Positions 1 to 12,200 of a DNA stretch of 36,397 bases are shown here, piece by piece. Position numbers and translations under genes: made by a program. The DNA is taken from contig MNCI01035205.1 in the NCBI GenBank assembly GCA_015680685.1, forward strand, positions 1-36,397, in the 5' to 3' direction. The notes beneath the pieces were generated by a model. That model was not told the origin of the DNA. It saw nothing but the letters and a program-made list of their open reading frames with translations, and searched no databases. The stretch's first letter is position 1; each line of letters begins with the position of its first letter. Source of the stretch: Gnetum montanum (Eukaryota; Streptophyta; Gnetopsida; Gnetales; Gnetaceae).

Positions 1-440
1 GTCAGTATAGTCCCGATGACTTGTGTTACATCCTTTTTATTTTGGGAAATTTGCACTCCATGAGGTGAGTTTTGTTACACCAGTTCATGGATCTGATGGT
101 AATACATGCGCAAAATAATTTTGTGTATGCTCACATTCTATACAAACAAAGGAAGGGGGTAAAGACAGGTTTAAGGATGAATGAAGGAGAAAATGAAAGA
201 TTGAGGGGGAGGTAGGGTCGCATTCCCAAGTAGCTAAGCTAGCTTGAGCAGCCACCTCATAATGCTGTCGATACCTCACCTNTTAGCTTGAGCAGCCACC
301 TCATAATGCTGTCGATACCTCACCTTCTTAGTGAATGCGACCTTGAACAACGTCATCATAGCAAGTGACTTGCAAATAAAACAGAAAATAGGAAATAATA
401 CTAATCGTCCTAATCACTAGGAAGGTTGTTGAAACAAGTA
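1..440. other. Unassigned left edge, including an assembly gap
   Basis: No retrotransposon domain, LTR end or convincing gene is visible here. A 64-codon open frame on the minus strand (279-85) lacks recognisable features. The 3' LTR of element 1 would be expected near here, but nothing resembling the terminal TGAAACACC found at the ends of element 2 is present. The stretch may be flanking DNA, or the LTR may be lost or outside the window. The single N at 282 lies inside it. Confidence 0.5.
240..325. repeat. 42-bp direct repeat flanking a single N
   Basis: Positions 240-281 and 284-325 are identical 42-mers, separated by one N (282) and one T. Perfect duplication exactly on either side of an N is typical of two contig ends that overlap but were scaffolded rather than merged. 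I read it as an assembly artefact, so one copy is probably not real. A true tandem duplication is possible. Confidence 0.8.
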
Positions 441-559
441 CTATCCAAAGTGAGAAGGAGAGAGAAAGCCATAGAGAATGAACCATAGCAAGAGGCAAGG
501 GTCCTAATGTTGATGCCGTAGTTTAGGAATTCACCGTCGAGAGCTAGATTCATCTTGCT

Positions 560-840
560 CAAACAACTAGGCAAAGAACCAGTCAGATGAATCTGCTAAG
601 CTAGAATCTGGTGGCAACTACGAGTGGAGAACACCAAGGCTATGAATGACCATAGCTTCCTTAGTATCCTAAGTGACGAAATTGACCTTAGGAGTTACAA
701 CTGCAAAATGGCTGTTGCAGTGGCATCTCTGAGGGATCAGTAGTATGCCTTTTAGCATATCTGAGGAATCAGGAGGATGCTAGTAGGGTAGCAACATTGC
801 ATCTATTCCAACGCCCTACCTATTTGATCTGGTAAGGATG
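560..840 (-). pseudogene. Conserved 3'-terminal segment of element 1 with small-ORF remnant
   Basis: This stretch is homologous to 35740-36007 of element 2. Both contain the phrase of two short direct repeats around GATTCCTCNGATA and GATCCCTCAGAGATG, then a conserved peptide: ADSSDWFFA here and ANSSSWFLE in element 2. Both are followed by a TAG stop at the same place. In element 1 the frame also contains earlier stops and the start codon is not preserved. The function of the peptide is unknown. Confidence 0.45.
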
Positions 841-859
841 TTGTGCAAGAATGATCAGG

Positions 860-1260
860 CTAGCTTGCTTCATGAACTGCCTACTGGTAAGTTCTAGTTT
901 TAAGTCCTGGTAGACTGGTGTTGCTGGTTTTAAGTCCCAGCAAACCATGGTCCTAGTTTAATGTTTGGGTAGACTATGGCATTCTAGTTTTACGTTATAG
1001 CGAATGGCCAAGAAGCTAGTTATGGTCCTAGTAGACAGTGTTGTGGGTTTCAGTTTTGTGTCATGACCTAGGGACAAGTATGTGCTAGTTTTGCATCTCA
1101 GCAGATGGATGCTTACCTTGCTAGTTTCAAGTCATGGCAGATGGTCAAAGATTCTACCAGTTTAGCATCGTGGCAGACACATGCAAGAAATGCTAGTTTT
1201 ACGTCATAGCGGATGTGTATAACATTTCCAGTTTTACATCATAGCAGACGTTTGTTACCT
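860..1260 (-). repeat. Degenerate tandem array downstream of integrase (element 1)
   Basis: On the minus strand about ten diverged units of 30-45 bp repeat the core GACGTAAAACTAGCA. The core varies among units, for example as ATGATGTAAAACTGG and GGGACTTAAAACCAGC. The order of variant units matches the array at 35205-35720 of element 2, so the array was present in the common ancestor. It lies between the integrase stop and the 3' end of the element, in the 3' untranslated region. Confidence 0.8.
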
Positions 1261-1282
1261 CATGTTTAAGCTGAGTCGATGC

Positions 1283-3801
1283 TTAGATGTGGTACTACTT
1301 TAGATATACATGATTCACTAGGTTTGGTAGCTCATTGTCGTTGATATCTACTAGCTTGAATGCTCTATTGTCGTATGCACTGATGAATAGGAAAGGGCCT
1401 TTCCAGTTTGTAGAGAATTTTCTTACTGGTTCGCGAATGGACTTAAGAACTAAATCTCCTTTCCCGATCAACCATTGATGTAGGTTGTGATGGTGCTTCT
1501 GTCTTTGCCAATCCTAATATCTTTCGATTATGTCGAGTGTATGGATGTGTCTTTTCTCTACTGAGTCTAAATCCACAATCCTGGACTCATTGTGCTGAGT
1601 CTCATTTATAATTGGGGAGAGGACCATTCGTAATGAGGGAACCTGTAATTCCAAGGGCAACACTACTTTGGACCCATGGACTAGGCTATAGGGTGTCTTG
1701 TCTATAGCCGTCTTGCACGTCGTATGATACGCCCATAGCACATAGAGGATTTTCTCATGCCATCGTTTTTTATCGTTGTTGAGCATCCTTTCCAACAAAT
1801 TGATGACCACTTTGTTGATTGCCTCTGCTTGACCATTTTCTTGTGGGTAATAAGGTGAGGAGAAAGATTGCCTAATGCCAAGGTTACTATAGAAAGATTT
1901 GGTTTCGGCACTACTAAATTGTGGCCCATTGTTGGTCACAATAGTCATAGGAAGCCCAAACTTAGTTACTATGTTGTCTAAGGTGAAATGGAAAACCTGT
2001 TGGGATGTAATCTTCCATAAGGGGATAGCCTCAACCCACTTCATGAAATACTCAATGGCGGTGATAATGAAGCCATGTCCTACAGAAGATTTAGGCATGA
2101 TGGGACCTATGATATCTAGTCCCCATCATTGGAATGACCAAGTAATTTGTGTAGTTTGTAACTCAGTTGGTGACACATGTATTAAGTTTGCATGACAATA
2201 GCATGTGTCACATGTCTTGACCTTGCTAAGGTAGTCCTTTTCCATGTATGGCCAATAGTACCCTACGCATATGATTTTAGTGGCCATGGCTCGCGGGGCT
2301 ATGTGTCCTCCACATAGCCCTTCATGGACTTCGCTAACTATTGTTTGCACTTGGTCATTATTAACGTAGGTTAACAATACCCCATCAGAAAAGAACATAT
2401 ACATAGAGTACTATCTCCAATGATGATGTATTGCTTGGCATGCTTGTGGACTGCATCTTTGTGTGCAGATGTTAGCTCATGCGGTGGTTCATCATGCAGA
2501 AGGTAAGTTTTAATGTTGTCATACCATTCTAGCATTCCTCCCACGCTTAATGATGATACTTGTATCATTTGAATGACAGGGTCTGTACATTTACTCATTA
2601 AAGTAGGTAAGGTGGTGAACAGAGATGGTGGCACATTTAAAGCTAGCGTGGCTAATGTGTCGGCAACTGTGTTTTTGCTACACAACAACCCATGCAGTTC
2701 TTTGAGGTTTGTAGGTGATGTTAAATCAACGATGGATTTCACTTTGTCAAGGTCAACCTAGATGCCAGTCTCTGATACTACAAACCCCAACATGTGTCTA
2801 GTTTTGACTTCGAATATGCATTTCTTTTGGTTGAACTGTAGGTCATGCTTGAGGCATCATTTAAGGACTAACTCCAGATCTTCTGAATGATCTTCCAACT
2901 TTATAGACTTGATAGCTATGTCATCTACATAGTTGTTCAATCTCTCTAAGAGGTAGTCACCGAAGATGTATGTCATGGCTTGTTGATATGTTGCTCCAAC
3001 ATTTTTTAGCTTGAAAGGCATCATAGTATAATAGAAAGTTTCCCATGGTGTCATGAATGTTGTGGTCAATTGATGCTCTGAGTTAATACGAACTTGATTA
3101 TAACCTAAAAACCCATCCATAAAGGATAGAAGCGCATAGCTAGCTATTGTATTGATCAGTTGGTCGATACTCGGTAACGGGAAATTATCCTTAATCGTGG
3201 CCTTGTTCAGATCCCGAAAGTCTATGCAGATGCATATTCCTCCCATTTTCTTAGAGACAACCATGATGTTCGACACCCAATCCGAGTAATTGATTGCACA
3301 AATAAAACCAGCCTAATATAGCTTAGTGATTTCATTATGCACTACTAAGGCAATTTCTGGCTTAATCTTTCATGCCTTTTGTCTAATTGCTCTGATGCGC
3401 AAGTCTAAAACTATGTTATGCTGTATTAATCTCAGGTCTAATCTCGGCATGTCCTTGTACGACCACACGAATACAACAACATTATTTTGAAGGACTTACA
3501 CTATGTTGCTCTGCGTGTATTGGTCCAGGAGGGAACTAACCCTCATAGTTTTACTTTTACCTTTGTGCATAACAATAGGGACCTCGTTGAGAGAGTCCTC
3601 AGTCACATCACCAGCTTCCAGGTCTAGAGTTTGGGCCAGATGTTCTAGCCAGTCTAGGGATATTTTCGATGTTGCTATGGTTGCATCACAAAGGGAAGGG
3701 TTTGTTCCTATTAGCATGTGATTGAGTTGTCTAATGGTTTCTCCATATGGGCATGTTAAGGACAAGGGTGTGAATAAAGCTGCATCCATTTGCGAATTGC
3801 C
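1283..3801 (-). pseudogene. pol: RT-integrase exon of element 1, RNase H domains deleted
   Basis: The exon opens right after a 3' splice site (GTAG at 3805-3802), with an ATG 12 nt later at 3789, and ends with TAA at 1285-1283. It aligns with 31712-35191 of element 2. RT runs from about 3789 to 2690 with the conserved YVDD (about 2925). The frame then jumps from the RT connection region into the last residues of the archaeal RNase H (ADTLATLALNV, near 2660). The integrase zinc-binding region follows, then the DDE core (about 2404-1514). Integrase Asp1 is present (2116-2114) but Asp2 is Asn (TNNGPQF, 1933-1931). A TGA just before the core (FQ*WGLD) corresponds to CGA in element 2. The C-terminal domain reaches 1283. 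Many stops and frameshifts; not functional. Confidence 0.88.
2660..2700 (-). other. Deletion junction removing both RNase H domains
   Basis: Protein homology passes from LKELHGLL (RT connection, matching LKQLRGLQ of element 2) to NTVADTLATLALNV (end of the archaeal RNase H, matching NTLADALATLALHV) within a few codons. The element 1 exon is about 960 bp shorter than that of element 2, matching the lost interval. Confidence 0.75.
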
Positions 3802-3812
3802 CTACAAAAATG
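3802..3812 (-). promoter_or_regulatory. Predicted 3' splice site before the RT exon (element 1)
   Basis: On the minus strand a T-run followed by GTAG ends at 3802. The next 12 nt lead in frame to the ATG of the RT exon. The same spacing (AG, 12 nt, ATG) is found in element 2 at 31711. Ogre-type Tat elements are known to have an intron at this protease/RT boundary. The matching donor is not clear in this copy. Confidence 0.55.
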
Positions 3813-4370
3813 GAAGTTGTTACATTGTTTTTTCGCCCAATCTTTTGAAATGATAAGAGTTTATTTTTTCTTACATTAGAGTTGCGTCTAGTTTAAGGTC
3901 TTAGTGGACCATTACAAATATGCATAGTTTGTGAGAAAATGGTAAGCCAAGCTTCCTAGATGCTAGCATGTGACTTCTGCAAGGTAAGATGAAAGATGTA
4001 ACGTGGCGTGTCTAGTGTGCCAGAATAATGAATTTAAATTTTTGTACAGACCATAGTTAATATAGGTGGATTACGAGGTGATAAGCTACGCATTAGTTTA
4101 GGGTCATTTCGGACCACAACTCACATGATATCTATGAAATTAATGCCCCAATCCTTGCATTTCATGTCATGCTGACACACTAGCGTTTTGGGAAATTTTC
4201 ACTTCAATTGTTCTTTGAATTAGTTAGTTTCAAACATTTCATTTATAAACTAGTGGTTCATGCTCAAAATAGACCATAGATATCATGAATTTTGAATCTA
4301 GCTACAGTGAAAAGGGAGCGGAAGCGAGGCATAAATAGAAAATTTTGCGAAGATTTGTTGAATTGCAACT
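3813..4370 (+). promoter_or_regulatory. Upstream region of the nested antisense gene (element 1)
   Basis: This interval separates the RT exon from the plus-strand gene that starts at 4371. It aligns in part with 31323-31700 of element 2. The clearest shared blocks are a GATAAG word (4080-4085) and the 12-mer GTCATTTCGGAC (4103-4114). A TATA-like GCATAAATAGAAAA lies at about 4330-4343, only about 30 bp before the ATG, so the 5' UTR may be shortened compared with element 2. No coding sequence is evident. Confidence 0.55.
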
Positions 4371-7300
4371 ATGGCACCAAAGATCAGAGGAAAGAATGCC
4401 AAATTGGCGAAGATTGATGAAGTGCAGGAGAGTTCACAGCAGGTTTTGTAGGCCAAAGTCGAAACTCAGGAGGTTACTCCACTTAATCGGTAAGTTGCCT
4501 TTCATCCTCTTGCACGATTATTATCTTTGTTGAAACATCATGGTCGTATCTATTTTGAATGTGTATGTTGCATCAGGCATTGATATCTGTTTACGTAGAC
4601 TAAGCTATTGTAGTTTGTTATATTACCTTTGTCCTTCCTGTTAGAGATGGATCTTGTGTTGTCACGAGGGTTTAGGCAACGTTGAGTAATACTGTACAAA
4701 TGTAATGTATAACCAAAAAATAATCTAGGTATTGTACCCATATGTAGTGTAATCAAGGTTCTATTTTTTCTTGCCCATAATGGTTGCATGTTATGTTGGA
4801 GTAATACGTAGTGTTTCTTTTATTTCCATTGTCAAAGATAGACCTTGAGCTGTTGCAAGGGTTTGAACAGTTTTGGCCATGTGTCTCCAGAATAATCTGT
4901 AATTTTCTAGGAATGAAGAGAACCCTAATGTTGCATGATGAAATTTTATGTCTAAATGATTCATCTACTAGTAATACATTTTTTATTGTATAGGATTATG
5001 CCAAAGCCCATCCAAATTGTTTTGGACATCGTGGGCATTCTATGTTGTGTACATGTTCCCGTGGCTCATGTTCCTCCTCCTCATGCTCGTATAAAGGAGG
5101 AGGTGATATGGTTCTAAAGAGGTGCATGGGAGTTCTTGTAGTTTTTGCTTCATAATTTTAGTGTAATCATCTGGTTGCATCTACTAGGTGATGTAGCTGC
5201 TGCTATTCTAGAGACACTATTGGTTGGGTTGACACAAAGCATCTTGATATTCCTGATATATGGTGTAATCAAAACTGTGCAAGTGCAAGACCGCGAACAA
5301 AGCACCAAAGGTTTGAGGCATTTGAGATGGATCTTGGAGATGCCAAGGTTTAACTATTATCACACCTACAACACTCTTTTCATGGCCCGTCATCTTACAA
5401 CCTACTTCCAGAATCCACCTGGCATCATGTATTATGTAGGCAGGTAAGTTCTTTTTGTTTCTTTTCGTGGTGTTACAATATGCTAACTACTATTTGAACT
5501 TGTGTTGAGTGTAAATAGTTTACCTATCTTCTATGGTGTAGATTCTTCATCAATGACAGTGGTCTCCTGGGTGATAACGATACATTGTCTTTGACCAAAA
5601 GGGCCATAAGGAAATTTACTTCCATCAACAATGTATGGGCCAGTGTCATGGGACAACTGGCATTTGAAATCTTAGAGTATCCTACCTACAATGCTGAATC
5701 TTTTACCAGGTGTAAAAGACTTGGACGGCTAGATAGGGAGTGGACTTTGGATCCTCCCCTCACCATCACGGACGTGCAAGAGAAAATCCCTCCATTTCCT
5801 TTGCCATTCGGTTCCGGTAAGTTTTGTTATGATGATTAATTGTACAATGTTATTAGCTAGAAATGATGTATAGAATTGTCTTAACTATTGTTTTATGTTG
5901 ACAGTTAGGGAATCATGGAAAATTATGATTATGGCTTCCGGTCATGAGGAAAATAGTCTCTTCTTCCATTATGGTGATATAAAAGACACACAAAGCTGGC
6001 TCAGCCATAGCATGGCCCCGATTGTGTTAACCAGTAACCTTTAGAAAGCTAGACTGATGGACCTATTTTCGGCCATAACCCCTGATGTCACCATGGGTGA
6101 AATGTTGACCCTAGTCAACTCCTTCAGTGAGGAAGCTATGCATCTTTGCATATACGTGTGTAATGTCTGTGTGAATTTTAATATCGACACTCAATTGTCC
6201 GTTGATCTCTTTGGCATTCCCTCCAATGGCCTTCCTATAGAGGAAAAGTCAAAGAGGAGTTCCAAGCACCAGCTAGAGATAGAGGAGTGGCTAGGGGTTA
6301 AGAAAGAGATTAAGGGAATCCTCACTGATAAGATCTAGCTAGACATGGCTAATACTATTTATACCCTTTTTTGAGCCCGGGCCTTCCCCAAGACACTCTC
6401 CCAAGGGAGATTCCTCATCATAGAACAAGCCTAGATTATGCGAGAGATCAAGAAGGAAGGAACTTGGTATAATTGGGCCAGTTATTTTGCTAAAGGCATG
6501 CGCACTGAAATGGTCAAGCTTCGCAAAAAGCTTAAATCCTATTTCAATGTGAATTTTTCCTTCTTCATAGCTTTCTTCTGGCATTTTTCCGAATTTCTAG
6601 TTGTCCAAAGGAATGGAGTCTGGGTGTAGCAAGACCACAGACAAATTTCCAAACCATGGATTTCTCATGTTTTTAGCACTACCTGGTCGCAAGATGCTCT
6701 TGAAGGAATTGGGGAGTCATTGTCAGTAATGACTAAAAATATGGTGATGCCTCAAACACAGGGTCAAGACAGCATGGGTGGGGTGCTTCCCTCTTATGCT
6801 GGTGATGTGTTGAGGGGGAAGTGCTTGGTGACTAAAATAGTGGATTCGTCAGTGAAATGAAAGAAGGCTCGTTTGACTAAGGAGCCTATTGAGCCAACAG
6901 GTGGGGAGAGGAAGAAGATGCAGGTTAGACTTTAGAGGAATAATCCTCTAGTCGGTAAGTAGAGAAATGTGTTAATGGTTATGGTTATGCTGAATACAAA
7001 TGTTGTTGCATTGCATGATGTTTATTGAGTAAGAGTGAAATCCTATGTTAACTAACGATGTTGTGTGATAGCGAAGGAGAATGTTGTGAAGCGATTGACC
7101 CCTGAAATAGGGGCTATAGTTTTACAGCATAAGGAAGGAACCCCAGTCTTAGAAGAAGAGGCCCTAGTCAAGAAGGCAAGTGGTGCATAGGTTCCTGTGC
7201 ATGAAAAGGAAGTAGCAATGAAGGATGTGGAGGTCCTTTCGACTAGGATAGAAAAAGGTAAATGATTTGTCACTTGGTGAGTTTAACTTTCACTGAATGG

Positions 7301-8750
7301 TAAACTTTATGTTACCACTTTTGGAGGTTTTATTAGTCATCGTAATACCTCATTTATGTTGTTATTTGTGATTTATTCTACGTAATAGGTGATCAAGATG
7401 TACACTTATCAACAGTGGCAACCCAATCTTGGAGCGAATTTCCTGATAAATTTTCCTTTATGGAAGGTTTCGTCAACAATATGATCGGTTGCGTAGAGTG
7501 AATCGATCGTGAAGTCAATACATTATGATCATTACACAGGGGTTATTCTATTGTGGCATTACACTACCTAATTACACCTAACCACCATTTTATGTAATTA
7601 GGAGCTCACCTTAGATGGGATCCGTCAGAGCCTATTGACTTAGACACAACTGAACCTCCATCGGAAGCGACTATCGTGCCACACAACATTTATGACAAGT
7701 TGCAAAAATGTGTTGTATGCTTGACTTTCTCCTTATGGGAATGCCAAAGCATCAATGAAGACCTTTGGAAGACATTGTAAAAGTTAGAGAAAGAGATGGT
7801 GGCTCTAGTTGATGAGGTTGGGGATTTGAGGTTGCGGAACAAATTCCTACAGGCCTAGGGAACAAACAACGAGGATTGGCATATAGCTATTGTTGACTAT
7901 GCCCATTATTGGATGGTTGTTAGGAATAGTGTCTAGACCAACTGTGAACTGGTCAAGTAGTGAATGCAGATGGATCTCCTAGCTCAAAAAAATCAAGACT
8001 GGAAGGACTTTAGCGTGAGTGTCCAAAAGTGGAGGCAAATGCAGAAAGACCATAAACATGTCTATAAGCTAGAAAGCACTACCTACCATTAATATTATAG
8101 GCATTATGTCGTTGAGGCTCAGTCCCTTCGACTATTCCTCAATGTCATTGGTGCTTTCAGAGCATTTGAGAAATTTCAGAAGCAAGTGATGGTAAGTGCA
8201 TTCCTAGAAGGGGAAATGACTCTTCCTGGTGGGGAGACTACCATCCCTTCCTTCTTCCCTGAACCACCCTAATGGACTCTTGTGGGGAAGGGGAAGGTCA
8301 AGGCCAGAGCTAATCTAGGAGATGGGATTTGGTCTGAGCTGACTGAGGATGAAATTATGCAATGCCTATGGGTTGGCCTAGAACAAATCTGCTTTGCTAC
8401 CGATGTAGGACCATCACAAGTAATTCATAGTATTAATGTGTTTTTGTCATACTTAGTTCTGATGGTGATGTTAATATGTATGTCATTTCTAATTGTAGGA
8501 ATGACCTGAGAAGAATCCTCAGCAAGATGAACACAATGAAGATGATGGTCCTCATGAAGAGGGTCCGTACGAAGCGGAGCACGATAAAGATGCCTATGGC
8601 AAGCAACCCCATGAAGAAGAAACTGATAGAGAAGACCATCCTCACAAAGAGATGTGTCATGAAAAGGATGACCCCTATGAAGATGATTTGTTTGAAGAAG
8701 AGGCGAAGCTGGGTGATACGGGTGATAGTGGTGACAAGGGAGATGCATAG
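4371..8750 (+). pseudogene. Nested antisense eight-exon gene, copy 1 (in element 1)
   Basis: Predicted exons: 4371-4489, 4994-5443, 5542-5816, 5905-6954, 7072-7257, 7389-7513, 7602-8419, 8499-8750. Introns run GT-AG, with strong GTAAG donors after exons 1-4. The donor of exon 6 is decayed and its end approximate. Exons 1, 3 and 7 are 119, 275 and 818 nt, exactly as in copy 2 (31322-27207), and splice phases match. Domains in order: basic N-terminus, FCP1-like HAD fold (exons 2-3), large conserved domain (exon 4), Lys/Glu-rich linker (exon 5), helical region (exons 6-7), Asp/Glu/His-rich tail ending LGDTGDSG (exon 8). The frame has many in-frame stops, mostly TAG or TGA, so it is a pseudogene. 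It runs antisense to the retrotransposon, between protease and RT. Similarity calls are from motif recognition, not from a search. Confidence 0.8.
4994..5816 (+). other. FCP1/NIF-like HAD pseudophosphatase domain, copy 1 (exons 2-3)
   Basis: Exon 2 begins with IVLDIVGILC, the position of HAD motif I (Asp-x-Asp/Asn-Gly in FCP1 relatives); the second acidic residue is Val. EVIWF, a stop, then WEFL...NFSVIIW follow, matching the strand-helix-strand pattern around RPG.xEFL...F.xxVW in FCP1-like proteins. FNYYHTYNTLFMARHL then matches the NTLLVDD region, with both acids lost. Exon 3 has GLLGDND and the helical end of the domain. The domain is therefore probably non-catalytic. The family call is from pattern only. 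Confidence 0.6.
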
Positions 8751-8879
8751 TGTGGATATATTAGCCATGATTTTATTGTGATGGAATGGAGAAAAAGACA
8801 ATATTTTCTTTTAATATATTTAATGCAATTTTTTTCTTGAGTTTAATCTTCTTTTGTTGTTTTTGTTTGTGTAAAGCAT

Positions 8880-9180
8880 AAATGGAATCATAGGTTTTGG
8901 AACTATGACAAGCCCCAGCTAGTCTAAGCGTGTAGCATAAATGGAGTTACTAATTTAAAGCCATTACCAGCCACTAAATAATTCAATCATAAAGTGTAAA
9001 TGAAATCATTAGTTTAAGGCCATCTCAGGCCTTTGCTAGTTTTTAGGCCATTTCGAGCCTTTGCTATTTTTAGACAAGGATAAGAGTAACAAAGACAGCT
9101 GGTGGAAGCATAAAGATAAGCATAAATGTAAAGCGTATTTGTAAAGCATAAATAAGACAACTGGTGGAAAAGTGCACGTA
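8880..9180 (+). repeat. Decayed tandem array downstream of antisense gene copy 1
   Basis: Loose repeats of TTAGTTTAAGGCC, CTAGTTTTTAGGCC and GCATAAATG-like words follow the stop of the antisense gene. They correspond to the well-preserved 41-bp array at 26658-27010 of element 2 (read on its minus strand, CTAGTTTAAGGCCG). Here most CpGs have become TpG or CpA, and units are hard to delimit. Confidence 0.55.
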
Positions 9181-9226
9181 AACTGCATGACCATTAGATA
9201 GCGTGGTTTATCTGCTAGCTCTATAG

Positions 9227-12200
9227 TTGTTTCCTAATTGCTTTTATCTTTGGTGATGCATAAGGATGGGGAGATTTATGACTCTGTTCCTTCATGCAAC
9301 AATCTTCCTCTTGGAATGGTAGTTTTGCCCAAATTAAGCTATCATTAGCCACTATTTTGGCTTGTTCAAGTGTTTGGACAGGGGACTGGTCTTTGGGAAT
9401 TTCGATTTTCAAACCCTGTTCTATTTCTTTGTTGTTGATAGCCCGAGGGCCATTCCGTCACCGTGGATGATCACTTCCCCTCCTACGTAGGGCAGATGGA
9501 TCTCGTGATGGATAGGTGATGAAATTATCATTAGTTGAGCTAACCAAGACCTCCCTAGGATCAAATTGAAGCTAGGAATCTCCTCGATGACAATAAACAT
9601 TGCATTTGTGGGGAATTGGTCCTCTGCCATAAAGTTGATGTGCACTGTCCCTTTAACTTGCACTCATGCCCCATTTAACAACTTTGGAAATGACATCATT
9701 GTAGGGATGATCTGATCGATCAGGCCTAGTTTATCCACTATGGGATATGAGATGATATTAGTGGCTACCCCATCATCTACATGTACTCTCTGGATTCGGT
9801 ATTGCCCAACTCAAATGGTAATGAACATAGGTGCCATTGTCACCTGACCCTTTTCTGGGTCATCCTTAATGGATTCGTCATGAAAGGTCAACAAGGAGGG
9901 CCTAGGTTTTTTAGCAACAAGGGGAAGCATGATGGAATGAATTTCTTCTTCATCTATTTACATGCTCTTATCCACGGATATGGATGTTAGCATACGAACC
10001 ATGGCCTCACAATGTTTCTATGATATCATAAGTCATAAAGGCTCAATGTTGTATTTTTTTTATTTTAGAGCCTATTTGACTTGTGTAAAGGCGTCGAGGA
10101 GATCCCACCCACAATCTGGTTTCTTGTCATCCTTTTCCTCTTCCATTCACCCTAAGAGACGAATTTCTTAGGGAAGAGTGGCATCTGGTCAAGGGCTATG
10201 TTTTTTTGGGCTAGGAGGAGATGGTTGCATCTGTGTAACTTCATCCTTTTTAAAAAGTGAGGCCAAAGGAATAGAAGTAAGGGGTTTAGGCTTAAGAAAC
10301 CCTAACGTGAGATGATCCTTGGTTGTACCAGTTGTGATACCCCTATCCTCTTTCCTATTAAGTTGAGATTGAGGGGTTGACTTGGAGATTTTCCCCTGCA
10401 TAGAAGGGGTAGTTGATGGTTTTGGCATCCTGATGACAAAGGGTGCCTTAGGCGTAGGCACGGGCTGAGCCATGGGTTTACCGATAGCAAGCTGTCAAGC
10501 AGTGAGTTGAGAAGGGGCTTGGAGGACAAAAGGTTGCCTTGGAATACCACTCGTTGATGTAGATGGACCCACTGTTTGAGGTGAGTGAGGGGACACTCGC
10601 AATACAAAGGGCTACTTCGGCTGTGCCTAATCATCACCCTCTGCACCTACCACATTCATAGTGTACCCTACATTATTTGCATTTAATGGCTCTTGGTACA
10701 CATGCATGGCTTGGTTTTCTAGGCATGCTAGACTACTACTGTCTAGGACGAGATCACCATGATTGACCATGTGTTAAATGTCATCCTTCAATGCCCAGCA
10801 ATAATCCGTGTTATGACCACACAACTAGTGGTAGTCACAGAAATGGTCCAGCCTGAAGTACTTGGGCACTAGCGGTTCATTAGACAGAGCCAAAGAGGGG
10901 TTCTTAAGCATCTCACAATGGTGTTTGTGACACTTTAGAGATTCCTCAGATACCTTCTTGTGTTGAATATGGCCAGTTCCTAGTAGTTTATTTAGAAGTT
11001 TTGAAGGATTTACAGGTAGGGTTGTGTACTTTAAATGATCTTTACGCTCAAAGTTTGGCCTTGGCTATGAGGGTGCCTCAGGGGCAGGTGTTTCCTGGCT
11101 GGTGTTGCCTAAGCTAGCCATGGGCTCAGCGAGCATTCCAGGTGTCTTTTTATTGTTGTTTTTCTTCTTGATACCTTTGGCCAAGGTAGCTACTATCATC
11201 ATTGTAGCCTTTCCCTTATCCTTGCCCTTGTTATGGACGTTCTTGTAGACTACATACGTTGGGTCTTTGCTAGCCTCCACCACGTCTTGAATGCTCTTAT
11301 TTTGAGTGAATGCTTGGCTGAGGGAGCGAGGATAAAGGTAGTATAAATTTGACTGAATGAATTCATTAACTAATAGATGAGCCTCCATGATGGGTTCATG
11401 AATTTCATTCAAGGTTGCACTCCAATGCTATATAAACCTTTGGACCGGCTCGAGCGGATCTTGTTTAAATCCCATAAGTTGATCCAATGTGACTTCAAGT
11501 TTTAGGTTGTATTTGAAATGCATCACAAATTAAGTCATCAACTCTTCCAAGGTCGAAATAGAAGAGCATGTAAGTGCCTGATACCAGTCTAAAACTTTGC
11601 TCGTTAGGGACATAGCAAAGACATGGATTATAGTATGCAGCCATTGTTGCAGTAATAAGGACTCTAACCTGAAGGTGACTAGGTGGGAATTGGGATCATC
11701 CTTCCCATTATATTTTGTAAAATGGGGAAGGGGCATCCCAGGAGGTGACGACAGAACAAGGATTTGTGGGCTAATAGGATCAGCATGGTAGAAATCCATG
11801 ACTTGTATCATGTCAGAACCAGTAGCCTTGAGATGCTTAACTTCCTCAGTAAGGGTCTGAATAAGCAGAAAGGCTTGATCTAGACCCATGTATGATGAGG
11901 TCATTTGTGGAATGGCATGAGGAGCCACACTAGCTGGTAGGGTAGAGGCGGAAGCTTGGCCAATTAACGATGCTATCAGGGTTGTCGTTGCAGGCGGTGC
12001 CGCTTGTGGAATCCACCACTTGGTAGGTGGTGCGGATGGGGTGACCACCATCAGCTACACCATGAGATACAATGTTTGCATGGCTAGGAGGATGGACAAT
12101 GGCTCTGTAGTAGGGTTTAGCACTTACAAGGCTTGGTTTTGATAATAGGGAAGATGCGAGAGCTGCGTAGGATGTGTAGTGAGAGACATGTTAGGAACCC

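Noticed and set aside
530-600. Leucine-rich-repeat-like peptide (HLTGSLPSCLSKMNLALDGE) on the minus strand
   Set aside because: The equivalent frame in element 2 (HLAGSLSSHG) does not keep the LRR pattern, and the region aligns with the 3' segment of element 2 in another frame. The resemblance is coincidental.
860-1260. CRISPR-like array
   Set aside because: Units are degenerate, spacing varies, similarity runs through the units rather than as exact repeat plus unique spacers, and the context is a plant retrotransposon 3' region.
8425-8801. His/Leu-rich minus-strand open frames opposite exon 8 of the antisense gene
   Set aside because: They are shadows of the Asp/Glu/His-rich acidic tail on the plus strand; only the plus-strand frame is conserved with element 2.
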